Assembly: GCA_047947135.1 (NCBI GenBank)
Contig: CP170457.1
Coordinates: forward strand, 1,426,001-1,490,000
From: Planctobacterium sp047947135
GTDB taxonomy: Bacteria; Pseudomonadota; Gammaproteobacteria; Enterobacterales; Alteromonadaceae
Direction of reading: 5' to 3'
Length of the DNA: 64,000 nucleotides
Each line of letters starts with the position of its first letter. Position 1 is the stretch's first letter. Position numbers and translations under genes: made by a program. Positions 1 to 8,795 of this stretch are shown in pieces. Under the pieces are notes generated by a model. That model searched no databases. It was not told the origin of the DNA and worked only from the letters and a program-made list of their open reading frames with translations.

Positions 1-629
1 ATGCGTTGTTGATACTTGCCATGGCCGAATTGCACCAGACTGTATTTATTCAGTCGCAACCATGGAATTTCTCGTTCTTCAGCAGCCCCCACCAGCGATG
101 CTGTACTTGGACCAAACTCTTTACGCTGAGCACCTCGGACAAAGGCTCGCATTTCCTCTTCAAAATCAAAATCACTTTCGTAATCGAAGTCAACCTTGCT
201 TTGGACAGCTTCTGGAAGTAAATGCATCAACAGTTTTTGTGCTAACTCACCTGCAGCCAGCCCCACATCTTTCTGTTTATATTCATAGATAACGTTGTAA
301 CATCCCGGCTCTCCGGTACTCCGGGTTTTCCCAAAGGTCACTTTGGAGCCCGCCAGATCCTGTAACTCCAGTGCAACGTGCTCCCAGATATGGCCCATCC
401 AGGTGCCTTCATCTTCCCTCAAGCGTCTCACCAGTCCACCTTCAACGCCGTAAGAGCAACCATGACTGTGTAATGATGGCAGTGCTTGCAATAATCCTTC
501 AATAAATGTTTCGCCGAGTTTCGCAGACGGCCAGTTTTCCAATTCTGCCAAATCAACGTGGTAACGCATTACCGGGAAATTAGCGTAAACGTTTGGGCCG
601 ACATAGATATTAGTGGTGGATATTTTCAT
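1..629 (-). CDS. cphA: Cyanophycin synthetase, N-terminal part (cut by window edge)
   Basis: CphA joins Asp and Arg, using ATP, into the storage polymer cyanophycin in the cytoplasm. About 209 residues are visible, beginning MKISTTNIYVGPNVYANFPV; the family is near 870-900 residues, so the ATP-grasp and Mur-ligase-like domains lie outside the window. Recognisable family signatures are GHIWEHVALELQ (residues 79-90), FGPSTASLVGAAEER (about 170) and FGHGKYQQR at the window edge. Start is the ATG at 629, preceded by a weak AAAGGA about 13 nt upstream. It lies downstream of cphB on the same strand, but a strong hairpin sits between them, so it may have its own promoter or depend on read-through. 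Identification is firm; activity cannot be judged from the fragment. Confidence 0.93.
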   Translation of the reverse strand, partial: MKISTTNIYVGPNVYANFPVMRYHVDLAELENWPSAKLGETFIEGLLQALPSLHSHGCSYGVEGGLVRRLREDEGTWMGHIWEHVALELQDLAGSKVTFGKTRSTGEPGCYNVIYEYKQKDVGLAAGELAQKLLMHLLPEAVQSKVDFDYESDFDFEEEMRAFVRGAQRKEFGPSTASLVGAAEEREIPWLRLNKYSLVQFGHGKYQQR

Positions 630-711
630 GGTGTGTAGATGTCCTTTTGCGAGAAGCTGGAATGCTAAATTGGAATCTTCTTTGTAGCAGTGTACAACCG
701 GATTGGTGAAT

Positions 712-739
712 AAAAAAAGTGGCAAAGGCCACTTTTTTT
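712..739 (-). terminator. Bidirectional rho-independent terminator between cphB and cphA
   Basis: Stem GTGGC/GCCAC (719-723 and 728-732) with a 4-nt loop, extended by a run of seven A on one side and seven T on the other, so it can work in both directions. It lies directly after cphB and before cphA. Confidence 0.75.
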
Positions 740-766
740 AAATTTTACGAGAAGCAAATGTTTACA

Positions 767-1585
767 TCACTCAATATGGGCCACTCTATTGCTAATTTCA
801 TAGCGCGCACCGGATGCCAGGATATGTACTTTAAGGTTCAGTAAAGTCAAAGCATCGCCGCGTCTTGCTTCGGCCATTGACGAATATTCGATATCGGTCG
901 GATCGATAACAGTAACGGCACCACTGCCAACGACTGTGAAGATATTGTCTTGATCGATAAAAGCAGCAGTATCTTCGTCCAGCCCAATACCCACCAAAAA
1001 GGGGTTATAAGAAACCGCACTTAACAGACGGGCTAGTCGATTTCGTTCATTGAAGTGTTGATCAACAACGACAGTGTTAATTAAACCCATGCCTGGTGCC
1101 AGGCTGACGCCGTCTTCGGTCGGCACAATACCGACATTGCCCCCGGCAATCATATGTTGCGAAATGATTGCGGCCCCCGCAGAAGTACCTGCAACGTGAA
1201 CACCCCGGGCATTGGCCTGACGTATTGCGGTTGCTATCGGCGTACCACCCAAAATGGTTGACAGGCGTAACTGATTGCCACCAGTGATAAAAATACCTGT
1301 TGCTTTTTCCAGCAGCGGTAGGTGATCTTTTCGTTGGGCATCTGCGCGTTCTGCAATTGGTAAAGAATAGGCTTCACCGACCCCTAAATCCCGAAACAGT
1401 GTTTCGTATCGAGAACCCGTATCTTCCAGTCGAGATGCCGTTGGAATAATACAAATGTGGGCATCTTTGCCGCCCGCCAGTTCGACAAAGCGCGATAAAA
1501 TTTCCGGGTTATCAATTTTTTCTTCGGCACCACCAATGGGAATTACAAACCCACGATGCTGACCATCAATACTTGGTGAAGGCAT
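767..1585 (-). CDS. cphB: Cyanophycinase (peptidase family S51)
   Basis: CphB is a cytoplasmic serine exopeptidase that cuts cyanophycin into beta-Asp-Arg dipeptides. The 272 residues match the family's usual length. The nucleophile elbow GTSAGA puts the catalytic serine at residue 135, and FITGGNQ (99-105) is the other family signature. The start ATG is 2 nt after the iadA stop; GAGGAA, 7 nt upstream and inside the end of iadA, is an excellent ribosome binding site, so the two genes are probably translationally coupled. Together with IadA it gives complete degradation of the polymer. A terminator follows the gene. Confidence 0.93.
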   Translation of the reverse strand: MPSPSIDGQHRGFVIPIGGAEEKIDNPEILSRFVELAGGKDAHICIIPTASRLEDTGSRYETLFRDLGVGEAYSLPIAERADAQRKDHLPLLEKATGIFITGGNQLRLSTILGGTPIATAIRQANARGVHVAGTSAGAAIISQHMIAGGNVGIVPTEDGVSLAPGMGLINTVVVDQHFNERNRLARLLSAVSYNPFLVGIGLDEDTAAFIDQDNIFTVVGSGAVTVIDPTDIEYSSMAEARRGDALTLLNLKVHILASGARYEISNRVAHIE

Positions 1586-1587
1586 AC

Positions 1588-2763
1588 TTATTCCTCAAAC
1601 GTACCTTTAATAACGGGCTGGCCATCAAAAATATGCCATTGGCCCATTGCCATAACGTGTTCAATCTTTTGTTGTTTTTTATCCAATACTACAAAGTCTG
1701 CATCATGTTGCAGAGTGACCTGTCCTTTGCGCTGCAGTAATAACAGAGCTGCACTGTTACAGGTAAATATTGGCAGGATTTTCGCCAGATCATGCCCCGC
1801 CTGCAATAACGAGAAAAAGACCGCTGTCATTGCAGCAGACGAGGCGAAATCCATGCCCTTCAGCTGTCCAGTTTTATCAAAACAGGGTAGGCAGCCGCCC
1901 CCGTCGGAACTCATCGTTAATTTATTGGCGGGTAGATCCTGATCTAAGAAACGCGCTACAGCCTCATCTGGCTCATATCCGTCTGAACCCGTTTCAAAAG
2001 CGGTAATATCTACCCAGCAATCTTGTTTGGTCAGTTCGCAGGCCTCGTGAAACAGCTCTCTACGGCGGTTTACATGAGTCGGGTTGAAAGTTCTTGCGGG
2101 AATTTCACTTTGTGACAATGCGTCTCGCACCAATGATAAGCCGCGCTCACCATCTCCCAGGTGCAAATGCACAACACCGGCTTTTCCGGTCATCAGACGT
2201 GCTACGTGGGCTTCGGATGCCACTTTTAATAATTCGTTGAGGGTGGGCTGGCTGGAGCGGTGATCGCTGATGGCCAGTTCACCCACGGCAATGACGGGTT
2301 CTATAAACACAATGTCGGATTTTACCGAACCCGTAAGGGTTGTCGGCGGCAGATGGTAGCCACCGGTATAACACCACGCCGACATGCCTTCTTCACGCAA
2401 TGCATATACTTGCGCAACGACTGACTGCGTATTGCGAGTAATATCATCAGTACCTAATAAACCGACAACCGACGTCACTCCGGCCGATGTAAATCGGGTC
2501 AGTGGAACAGGTGGGACTCGGGTAGAGAATCCCGCTTCTCCACCTCCACCAGTGATGTGTGTATGGGCATCAATAAAACCTGGAATCAACGTTTTGCCGT
2601 CCAGATCTATTACCTGAACGTCGAATTGTTCGCCCAGTACGGGGAGTTGCTCACCTATATACATTACCTGATGGTTATGCACCACAATGTTCACCAAACC
2701 TAAAGGTCTGGGGGCAAACACATTGGCATTTTTTAATAAGGTTATCTGGGCTGAGCTGTTCAT
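1588..2763 (-). CDS. iadA: Isoaspartyl dipeptidase
   Basis: IadA is a metal-dependent amidohydrolase that cleaves beta-aspartyl dipeptides; next to cyanophycinase its substrate is presumably beta-Asp-Arg. The chosen start at 2763 gives 391 residues, near the E. coli enzyme's 390; an in-frame start 69 nt upstream would add a tail not seen in the family. Visible motifs are the metal-binding DAHTHITGGGGEAGF, ISDHRSSQP, PTHVNRRRELF and the catalytic-aspartate segment SSDGGG. The C-terminal beta-sandwich ends VIKGTFEE, like the E. coli ending KGTFE. First gene of the cyanophycin operon on this strand. Confidence 0.92.
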   Translation of the reverse strand: MNSSAQITLLKNANVFAPRPLGLVNIVVHNHQVMYIGEQLPVLGEQFDVQVIDLDGKTLIPGFIDAHTHITGGGGEAGFSTRVPPVPLTRFTSAGVTSVVGLLGTDDITRNTQSVVAQVYALREEGMSAWCYTGGYHLPPTTLTGSVKSDIVFIEPVIAVGELAISDHRSSQPTLNELLKVASEAHVARLMTGKAGVVHLHLGDGERGLSLVRDALSQSEIPARTFNPTHVNRRRELFHEACELTKQDCWVDITAFETGSDGYEPDEAVARFLDQDLPANKLTMSSDGGGCLPCFDKTGQLKGMDFASSAAMTAVFFSLLQAGHDLAKILPIFTCNSAALLLLQRKGQVTLQHDADFVVLDKKQQKIEHVMAMGQWHIFDGQPVIKGTFEE

Positions 2764-2954
2764 ATCTGTGCCTGTGATAAAGTGATGCGGATCGTAATTT
2801 ACAATGACAAGATAGCAAGTGATTTCTTGCACAAATAATGCATGTATCTGGTGAAAGGCAGATTTTTGTCGTTAATCTCGTCGGCATGATAACTTAATTT
2901 GACTTTTTAGACGAATCGCCGATAAACAAAGAAATACAAGATTGGAATGATATT

Positions 2955-3578
2955 ATGCGTAGCTTTTTTACAGCTTTTCTTCTGTTTTTACTCAGTGCTC
3001 CTGTCTTTGCGCAGCAGGAAGACCTTAAAGCCGTCCAACTGTATTCGCAGGACGAGCTACTGCGTTTGATCAATCGCAATGAGCATCTTACCAAAGTCGT
3101 TTTAGATGATTGCCAATTGGTACAAGACATTGAGGCCAGAGCACAGACGTTGAAAATACCAGCTTATCAGTTTTTGTGGGGTGATATGTTGGCCTGGGGT
3201 GTGTGTGTCGAGTCGGAGCCGTCACGGGGCATTGGTTTTATGCAGGATGCAGCAATGCAAGGGCTGCCGGAAGCAATGGAGCAACTGGGTCGCTATTACG
3301 CCAATGGCAAATTGGTGCAGCAGGACATCAGCAGAGGTATTATTTTCTTAAGAGAAGCTGGCTCACTCGGTAATTTGAAAGCGCAAATTCAATTGGCGGA
3401 ATTGTTTATTGATGGCCATGGTAGCCCTTATGATTACGAGGACACCTATCACTGGCTGTATAATGCCATTACCGATGACAATGAAGTGCATAGAAAAATT
3501 TCGGACTGCATGTCTGGTTTAGAGGCATTGATGCACCCAAAAGTTGTGCGTCGCGCCAGACGACCGCTTGATTCCTAA
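2955..3578 (+). CDS. motX: Polar flagellar motor protein MotX
   Basis: MotX is a periplasmic component of the T-ring that holds the Na+-driven PomA/PomB stator around polar flagella. The 207 residues start with a signal peptide (cleavage likely after PVFA, residue 19). The body carries Sel1-like repeats (about 72-155), with the MotX-specific stretches LVQDIEARA, YQFLWGDMLAWGVCVE and YDYEDTYHWLYN. Cysteines at DDCQ, WGVCVE and SDCMS could form disulfides. The neighbour rnr is the usual partner in Shewanella-like genomes. A long hairpin follows. Its presence indicates a sodium-driven polar flagellum. Confidence 0.93.
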   Translation: MRSFFTAFLLFLLSAPVFAQQEDLKAVQLYSQDELLRLINRNEHLTKVVLDDCQLVQDIEARAQTLKIPAYQFLWGDMLAWGVCVESEPSRGIGFMQDAAMQGLPEAMEQLGRYYANGKLVQQDISRGIIFLREAGSLGNLKAQIQLAELFIDGHGSPYDYEDTYHWLYNAITDDNEVHRKISDCMSGLEALMHPKVVRRARRPLDS

Positions 3579-3604
3579 CACTCCTCGCCATTCTACCGAA
3601 ACAC

Positions 3605-3654
3605 AAAGTAAAGAATTGCCACTGGTATTGAGACCAGTGGCAATTCTTTACTTT
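3605..3654 (+). terminator. 22-bp perfect hairpin between motX and rnr
   Basis: Arms 3605-3626 and 3633-3654 pair perfectly over 22 bp around the 6-nt loop ATTGAG. It follows motX and precedes the rnr leader. There is no long U-run after the stem, so it may be a terminator or a stability/processing structure. Confidence 0.6.
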
Positions 3655-3772
3655 GCGCATTTTTTCTTAGTGAAATTGCTGATTTTCCCGCAAAAACGAC
3701 ACAAATTTTATTGTTCCTCGTTATACTGGTGTCTCATATACAGAAATCCGCCAGCTGGAAGCTAATTACTGC

Positions 3773-6121
3773 ATGCAACAAGACCCTTTTTACGAACGTG
3801 AGAAAGCAAAATACGAACAGCCCGTGGCTAGTCGGGAGTTCATATTGCAACTTCTGGAAAAAGAAGGCGTTCCATTGAGCTTTTTGGAAATCTGTCAAAA
3901 GGTGAAAGCCAAAAGTGAGACGGACCGTATCGCGGTACAGCGTCGCTTACGGGCCATGGAGCGTGAAGGACAAATCATTTTTAACCGTCAGAAGCGCTAT
4001 GAAGTTGGCCAAGCGACTGTTCAGGTCAGCGGCATAGTTATCGGACACCGTGATGGCTTTGGTTTCCTAAAGCGGGATGATGGCGAAAAAGATCTGTATA
4101 TCTCTGGTGGTCAGATGCAAGCGCTGATGCACGGTGACCGGGTCTCGGCACAAGTAGGCAGAAAAGACGCCCGTGGTCGCTTAGAGGCCAAAAGTGTGTC
4201 GCTTATTGAAAGCCGCGCAGAACCAATAGTGGGGCGTTTTTTTATGGAGAGCGGGGTTGGGATTGTGATTCCTGACGATACGCGTTTAACCAGTGAAATA
4301 GTTATTCCTCCAGAACATGTTAACGGCGCCAGACAAGGTAACGTGGTGGTCGCTACGATTACCCAAAGACCGCGTAAGCGGGTCAGCGCCATTGGCAAAG
4401 TCACCGAAGTGTTGGGTGAACATATGGCGCCGGGTATGGAAATCGAAATGGCATTGCGTAATTTCGATATTCCCCATCAGTGGCCAGAGCGGGTGGCGAG
4501 AGAAATCGCTCATTTGGGTGAAGATGTGCCCGAAGCTGCCAAGCAGCATCGCATCGATTTACGGCAACTGCCGTTAGTCACCATAGATGGTGAAGATGCA
4601 CGCGATTTTGACGATGCCGTATTTTGTGAGCCAAATGAAGATGGCGGCTGGCAGTTGTGGGTTGCCATTGCCGATGTCAGCTACTACGTGCGTCCCAAAA
4701 AGGGCTTGGATGATGAAGCACAAAATCGTGGCAACTCGGTATACTTCCCTGAGCAAGTGATCCCTATGCTGCCGGAAGTGCTGTCGAATGGTCTTTGCTC
4801 ATTGAATCCTAATGTTGACCGTTTATGTATGGTCTGTGAAATGAGCATTAGCGCCAAAGGTAAGTTAGAGGCTTATCAGTTTTACGAAGCAGTGATGAAC
4901 TCTCATGCCCGATTGACTTACGCTAAAGTGTGGGGAATTCTGCAAGGTGAGCCTGAGCTCTATCAGCGGTACTCCGATCATGTGCCGCATTTGCAGAATC
5001 TGAATAATTTGTACAAAGCTCTGAAAAAAGCCCGGGCAGAACGCGGTGCCATCGAATTCGAAACGCAGGAAACAAAATTTATATTTAATGCAGATCGTAA
5101 AATTGACCACATTGTGCCTGTCGTGCGCAACGATGCGCACAAGTTAATTGAAGAATGCATGATTTTGGCTAATGTAGCCGCTGCAGATTTCCTTGGGGAA
5201 AACAAAGCAGAAGCCCTGTACCGTGTTCACGACGAACCTAATGAAGAAAAATTAAAAAGTTTTTTGTCTTATTTGTCTGAGGTCGGTATTGAGCACAAAA
5301 TCAATCCTGAAAAAGTGACACCTCGTATTTTCAGTGATGTGATCAAGAAGATAGATGGTCGCCCCGATCAGGAACTTATTCAGACCATGCTGCTCAGATC
5401 AATGCAACAGGCCGTCTACGATCCCGATAATATTGGTCACTTCGGGTTAGCGCTTGAGGCCTATGCTCACTTTACATCGCCGATTCGTCGTTATCCTGAC
5501 CTGATTGTGCATCGCGCCATAAAAGCGATTATCGATAAGCAGAAGCAACAAAAAAGTAAATCGGGTGGTCATGCCTATTCAGAAGATGAAGTCGCACTGC
5601 TGGGTGAACAATGTTCTATCACGGAAAGACGTGCCGATGATGCCACTAGAGATGTTGCGGAATGGCTTAAGTGTGAGTTTATGCAACAGCATCTTGGGGA
5701 TACCTTTGATGGGGTTATTGCAGCGGTTACCAATTTTGGTTTCTTTGTGCGCATATCTGAATTTCATATTGATGGTCTGGTGCACATCACATCGCTGGAC
5801 AATGATTATTATCATTTTGATGAAATCAAACAATACTTAGTTGGCGAGTCAGCTGGCGCTATCTACCGTTTAGGGGATCCGGTTCAGGTCAAAGTTATCT
5901 CCGTTAACCTTGAAGACCGGAAAATTGATTTTGTGGTCGACTTGCCCAAAGGGCGCGGTAAAAAACAGTTTAAGCGTGATCGTCGTCATGGCAAAAAGGA
6001 TAGTGCAGCCAGCAATAAAAAAGGCGAAAAACATAATTCCGCAGGCGATGATAAAGCGGGGAAGAAAAGAAAAAGTCCGGCCTCCTCTTCGGCAGGTGGC
6101 AAAAAGAAAAGGAGAAAGTAA
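3773..6121 (+). CDS. rnr: Ribonuclease R
   Basis: RNase R is a processive 3'-to-5' exoribonuclease that degrades structured RNA and takes part in rRNA and tmRNA quality control. Order of parts in the 782 residues: N-terminal winged helix (about 20-75, containing RRLRAMEREGQIIF), two cold-shock domains (about 80-240), the RNB catalytic domain with DGEDARDFDDAVF near residue 272 supplying the metal-binding aspartates, an S1 domain from about 641 (GVIAAVTNFGFFVRI), and a lysine-rich tail from about 725 to the end. The start MQQDPFYERE matches the E. coli start MSQDPFQERE. The stop codon abuts the rlmB start, so the two form an operon. Confidence 0.97.
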   Translation: MQQDPFYEREKAKYEQPVASREFILQLLEKEGVPLSFLEICQKVKAKSETDRIAVQRRLRAMEREGQIIFNRQKRYEVGQATVQVSGIVIGHRDGFGFLKRDDGEKDLYISGGQMQALMHGDRVSAQVGRKDARGRLEAKSVSLIESRAEPIVGRFFMESGVGIVIPDDTRLTSEIVIPPEHVNGARQGNVVVATITQRPRKRVSAIGKVTEVLGEHMAPGMEIEMALRNFDIPHQWPERVAREIAHLGEDVPEAAKQHRIDLRQLPLVTIDGEDARDFDDAVFCEPNEDGGWQLWVAIADVSYYVRPKKGLDDEAQNRGNSVYFPEQVIPMLPEVLSNGLCSLNPNVDRLCMVCEMSISAKGKLEAYQFYEAVMNSHARLTYAKVWGILQGEPELYQRYSDHVPHLQNLNNLYKALKKARAERGAIEFETQETKFIFNADRKIDHIVPVVRNDAHKLIEECMILANVAAADFLGENKAEALYRVHDEPNEEKLKSFLSYLSEVGIEHKINPEKVTPRIFSDVIKKIDGRPDQELIQTMLLRSMQQAVYDPDNIGHFGLALEAYAHFTSPIRRYPDLIVHRAIKAIIDKQKQQKSKSGGHAYSEDEVALLGEQCSITERRADDATRDVAEWLKCEFMQQHLGDTFDGVIAAVTNFGFFVRISEFHIDGLVHITSLDNDYYHFDEIKQYLVGESAGAIYRLGDPVQVKVISVNLEDRKIDFVVDLPKGRGKKQFKRDRRHGKKDSAASNKKGEKHNSAGDDKAGKKRKSPASSSAGGKKKRRK

Positions 6122-6865
6122 ATGGCACAGCAAGAGTGGCTTTTCGGTATTCACGCCATGACTGCCGTAATGGAGCGAGAGCCAGAAAGAGTATTAGAAG
6201 TACTTGTTCTTAAAGGCCGGGATGACGATAAAATCGCTAATATTATCAATCAAGCGCGCCGATTTGGTATCTCGGTACAATTCTGCCAGCGCAAAGTGTT
6301 GGATGACAAGGTTGAAGGTGCCCAACATCAAGGGATTATCGCCAGAGCAAAACCCGCTAAACCGCTAACGGAACAGGACCTTTTGGAAATTGTTGAAAAT
6401 GTTCAGCAACCTTTTCTATTGGTGTTGGACGGCGTAACGGATCCTCATAATTTAGGTGCCTGTCTGCGTACTGCTGATGCCGCGGGCGTTGATGCCTTGA
6501 TTGTTCCAAAAGATAAGTCAGCAAATCTAACGCCGACTGTGCGCAAAGTCGCCTGTGGTGCTGCGGAAACTGTGCCTTTAATTCAGGTTACCAATTTGGC
6601 ACGCACACTTCGTCAGCTTCAGGAAGCCGGTGTTTGGGTTATAGGTACTGCAGGTGAGGCGCAACAAATGATTTATGATTGTAAACTCACCGGTCCTATG
6701 GCGCTGGTGATGGGGGCCGAAGGGAAAGGTATGCGCAGACTGACAAGAGAAGTCTGTGACGAGCTGATTAAATTGCCGATGGCAGGCTCAGTATCCAGTT
6801 TAAATGTTTCGGTTGCCACCGGAATATGTTTATTCGAAATGGTCAGACAACGTGCTGTTAGTTAG
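6122..6865 (+). CDS. rlmB: 23S rRNA (guanosine-2'-O-)-methyltransferase RlmB
   Basis: RlmB methylates the ribose of G2251 (E. coli numbering) in the 23S P-loop using SAM. The 247 residues hold an N-terminal RNA-binding domain and a SPOUT/SpoU knot domain with all three motifs: LDGVTDPHNLGACLRTADA (motif 1), LVMGAEGKGMRRL (motif 2) and PMAGSVSSLNVSVATGICLF (motif 3). The start codon directly follows the rnr stop, the usual rnr-rlmB pairing. The next gene starts 10 nt after its stop and may be co-transcribed. Confidence 0.97.
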   Translation: MAQQEWLFGIHAMTAVMEREPERVLEVLVLKGRDDDKIANIINQARRFGISVQFCQRKVLDDKVEGAQHQGIIARAKPAKPLTEQDLLEIVENVQQPFLLVLDGVTDPHNLGACLRTADAAGVDALIVPKDKSANLTPTVRKVACGAAETVPLIQVTNLARTLRQLQEAGVWVIGTAGEAQQMIYDCKLTGPMALVMGAEGKGMRRLTREVCDELIKLPMAGSVSSLNVSVATGICLFEMVRQRAVS

Positions 6866-6875
6866 GGAGTCAATT

Positions 6876-7721
6876 ATGCGATGTCTTATCGTGGCTGCGT
6901 GCTTTTATATGCTATCTGCACAGGCCCAGCAGCTACCCAATGCTGATATTTATTTGTTCGAAGTACAGAGCAATGAAAATCAGGAAATTCAGTTAAGTGA
7001 GCCGGTAGCATTAGCCGATTCAGTGTATTACGAAAATCAGCCCTATTTTATTGATGATGAAAGGCTGGTTTTTACCCGTGATAATGGCAGCAATACCGAT
7101 ATCTGGCAGTGGCACAATGGTACCTTAACGGTATTGAGTGAAACACCTGAGAGTGAATACTCACCAACGCCAATCCCCACATATCCTAGCTCATTATCTA
7201 TGATCCGGGTGGAAGATGATGGTACGCAGCGACTTTGGAAACGCAATGGCAAAGGGCAATTTGACTTGCTGTTTCAGGATATTAAGCCCGTTGGTTACCA
7301 TGTATGGCGAGGCAATAATGTTGCCATGTTTATATTGGGCGAACCCCACAGATTGGAAGTAACGCGTGTGGGCAAGGAAGCCACACAAGTGATAGATCAG
7401 AATATCGGGCGCTGTTTACAAAAAGTACCGGAGCGGCGCGCTATCAGCTACACCGTAGCTGACGAACAACACGTGCTGAAAAGTTATGACTTTCAAGCCA
7501 AGAAAGTATCGGTTCTGGGAACGTTGCCACAAGGAGCGCAGGACTATATCTGGTTGTCAGAAACACACTTACTGGCATCAGCAGGAGAGCATTTATTAGT
7601 GGGACAGCTAGGGGCGACCATAGAATGGCAGGCGCTGTCTGTGACTCTCCCTAAAGGTGCCTTGAGCCGATTGGCGCTTTCTCCCAACAAAAAGCGACTG
7701 GCATTGGTCGTCTCACCTTAA
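6876..7721 (+). CDS. Exported beta-propeller-like protein of unknown function
   Basis: I do not recognise the family. The start ATG at 6876 is chosen because AGGGAG lies just upstream and the product then starts with a clear signal peptide (MRCLIVAACFYMLSAQA, cut before QQLP); an earlier in-frame start inside rlmB lacks this. The 281-residue product has repeated segments such as DERLVFTRDNGSNTDIWQW and LALSPNKKRLALVV that resemble TolB/WD40-type propeller blades, so a periplasmic beta-propeller is likely. It sits 10 nt after rlmB and is followed by a hairpin. Role unknown. Confidence 0.7.
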   Translation: MRCLIVAACFYMLSAQAQQLPNADIYLFEVQSNENQEIQLSEPVALADSVYYENQPYFIDDERLVFTRDNGSNTDIWQWHNGTLTVLSETPESEYSPTPIPTYPSSLSMIRVEDDGTQRLWKRNGKGQFDLLFQDIKPVGYHVWRGNNVAMFILGEPHRLEVTRVGKEATQVIDQNIGRCLQKVPERRAISYTVADEQHVLKSYDFQAKKVSVLGTLPQGAQDYIWLSETHLLASAGEHLLVGQLGATIEWQALSVTLPKGALSRLALSPNKKRLALVVSP

Positions 7722-7778
7722 ACAGCAGCCAGGGAACGATTTGTTACTTTTTGCAATACGTTCCTTGCTGTCATTTTT
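7722..7778 (+). terminator. Candidate terminator after the propeller-like gene
   Basis: ACAGCA (7722-7727) pairs with TGCTGT (7766-7771), and an inner arm GGGAACG (7732-7738) pairs with CGTTCCT (7759-7765), with a small bulge; the run CATTTTT follows. Confidence 0.5.
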
Positions 7779-7831
7779 AATAATTTCTTCCATACTAAAT
7801 TCCTGAACAAAATTAACGTGAGGGATTTATT

Positions 7832-8626
7832 GTGCGCTGCCATGAAATAGATTACGAAATAATTGGCACCAGTATGCAGATGGTGGAAGTTGAATTGGAT
7901 CCGCAAGAAACTGTTATCGCAGAAGCGGGTGCCATGAACTACATGGAAGACGATATCGTTTTCGAAAGTAAAATGGGGGATGGTTCAAACCCGGATCAGG
8001 GTTTTATGAGCAAGTTATTCAGTGCCGGCAAACGGGTGATAACCGGTGAATCTTTGTTTATGACTCATTTTACTAACAGTGGCTATGGAAAAAAGCGCGT
8101 CGCTTTTGCTTCCCCTTACCCAGGCACAATAGTCCCGGTCAACATGGCCCAAATTGGCGAAGAAATCACATGCCAAAAAGATTCTTTTTTATGCGCCGCC
8201 CTTGGGACGAAAGTGGATATTGCCTTTAATAAACGCTTGGGCAGTGGTTTTTTTGGTGGTGAAGGCTTTATCTTGGAGCGACTTCAAGGAGACGGTATGG
8301 CGTTTGTGCATGCGGGTGGCACCGTGATAGAAAAACACCTGAGCGGTGAAACCCTGCGAGTTGATACGGGTTGTATCGTAGCCTTTAGCGGCGGTATCAG
8401 TTACGACATCGAAATGGTCAAAGGTCTAAAAAGCATGTTCTTTGGTGGCGAAGGACTGTTTATTGCCACGCTGCAGGGGCACGGTACCGTGTGGTTGCAA
8501 TCACTACCTTTCAGTCGCTTAGCTGACCGCATTATTCAGCATGCTCCTAGCCTGGGAGGCAGTCGTCAAGGTGAGGGCAGCATTCTGGGCGGCATCGGTG
8601 ACATGCTGGATGGCGATAACAGGTAG
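7832..8626 (+). CDS. AIM24 family protein (TIGR00266-type)
   Basis: Single-domain beta-sandwich protein of 264 residues in the AIM24/DUF124 family, widespread in bacteria and named after a yeast mitochondrial protein; its biochemical role in bacteria is not established. Family features are the start CHEIDYEIIGTSMQMVEVEL, AEAGAMNYMEDDI, and the repeated SGFFGGEGFILERLQG and KSMFFGGEGLFIATLQG hairpins. Translation starts at a GTG with GAGGGA about 7 nt upstream. The gene stands alone, with hairpins before and after. Confidence 0.88.
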   Translation: MRCHEIDYEIIGTSMQMVEVELDPQETVIAEAGAMNYMEDDIVFESKMGDGSNPDQGFMSKLFSAGKRVITGESLFMTHFTNSGYGKKRVAFASPYPGTIVPVNMAQIGEEITCQKDSFLCAALGTKVDIAFNKRLGSGFFGGEGFILERLQGDGMAFVHAGGTVIEKHLSGETLRVDTGCIVAFSGGISYDIEMVKGLKSMFFGGEGLFIATLQGHGTVWLQSLPFSRLADRIIQHAPSLGGSRQGEGSILGGIGDMLDGDNR

Positions 8627-8661
8627 TCATCCAGCAACGCGTCAAGCACTTTAGTATCAGT

Positions 8662-8696
8662 CTGCGGTAGATTAAAAGTTTCACCGCAGGCCTTTT
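8662..8696 (+). terminator. Terminator after the AIM24 gene
   Basis: CTGCGGT (8662-8668) pairs with ACCGCAG (8683-8689), followed by the pyrimidine run GCCTTTTCTT. Confidence 0.6.
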
Positions 8697-8795
8697 CTTA
8701 TCTCGAACCGTCTGATTTAGTTTTTTACTGACAAAATTTGGTGAAATGAAAGTGAAGTATTAAGCTGGGCAAAAAACAAAAAAAGGAACAACTTA

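Noticed and set aside
2894..3130. Minus-strand frame of 78 codons over motX
   Set aside because: Shadow of motX, whose signal peptide and family match are clear.
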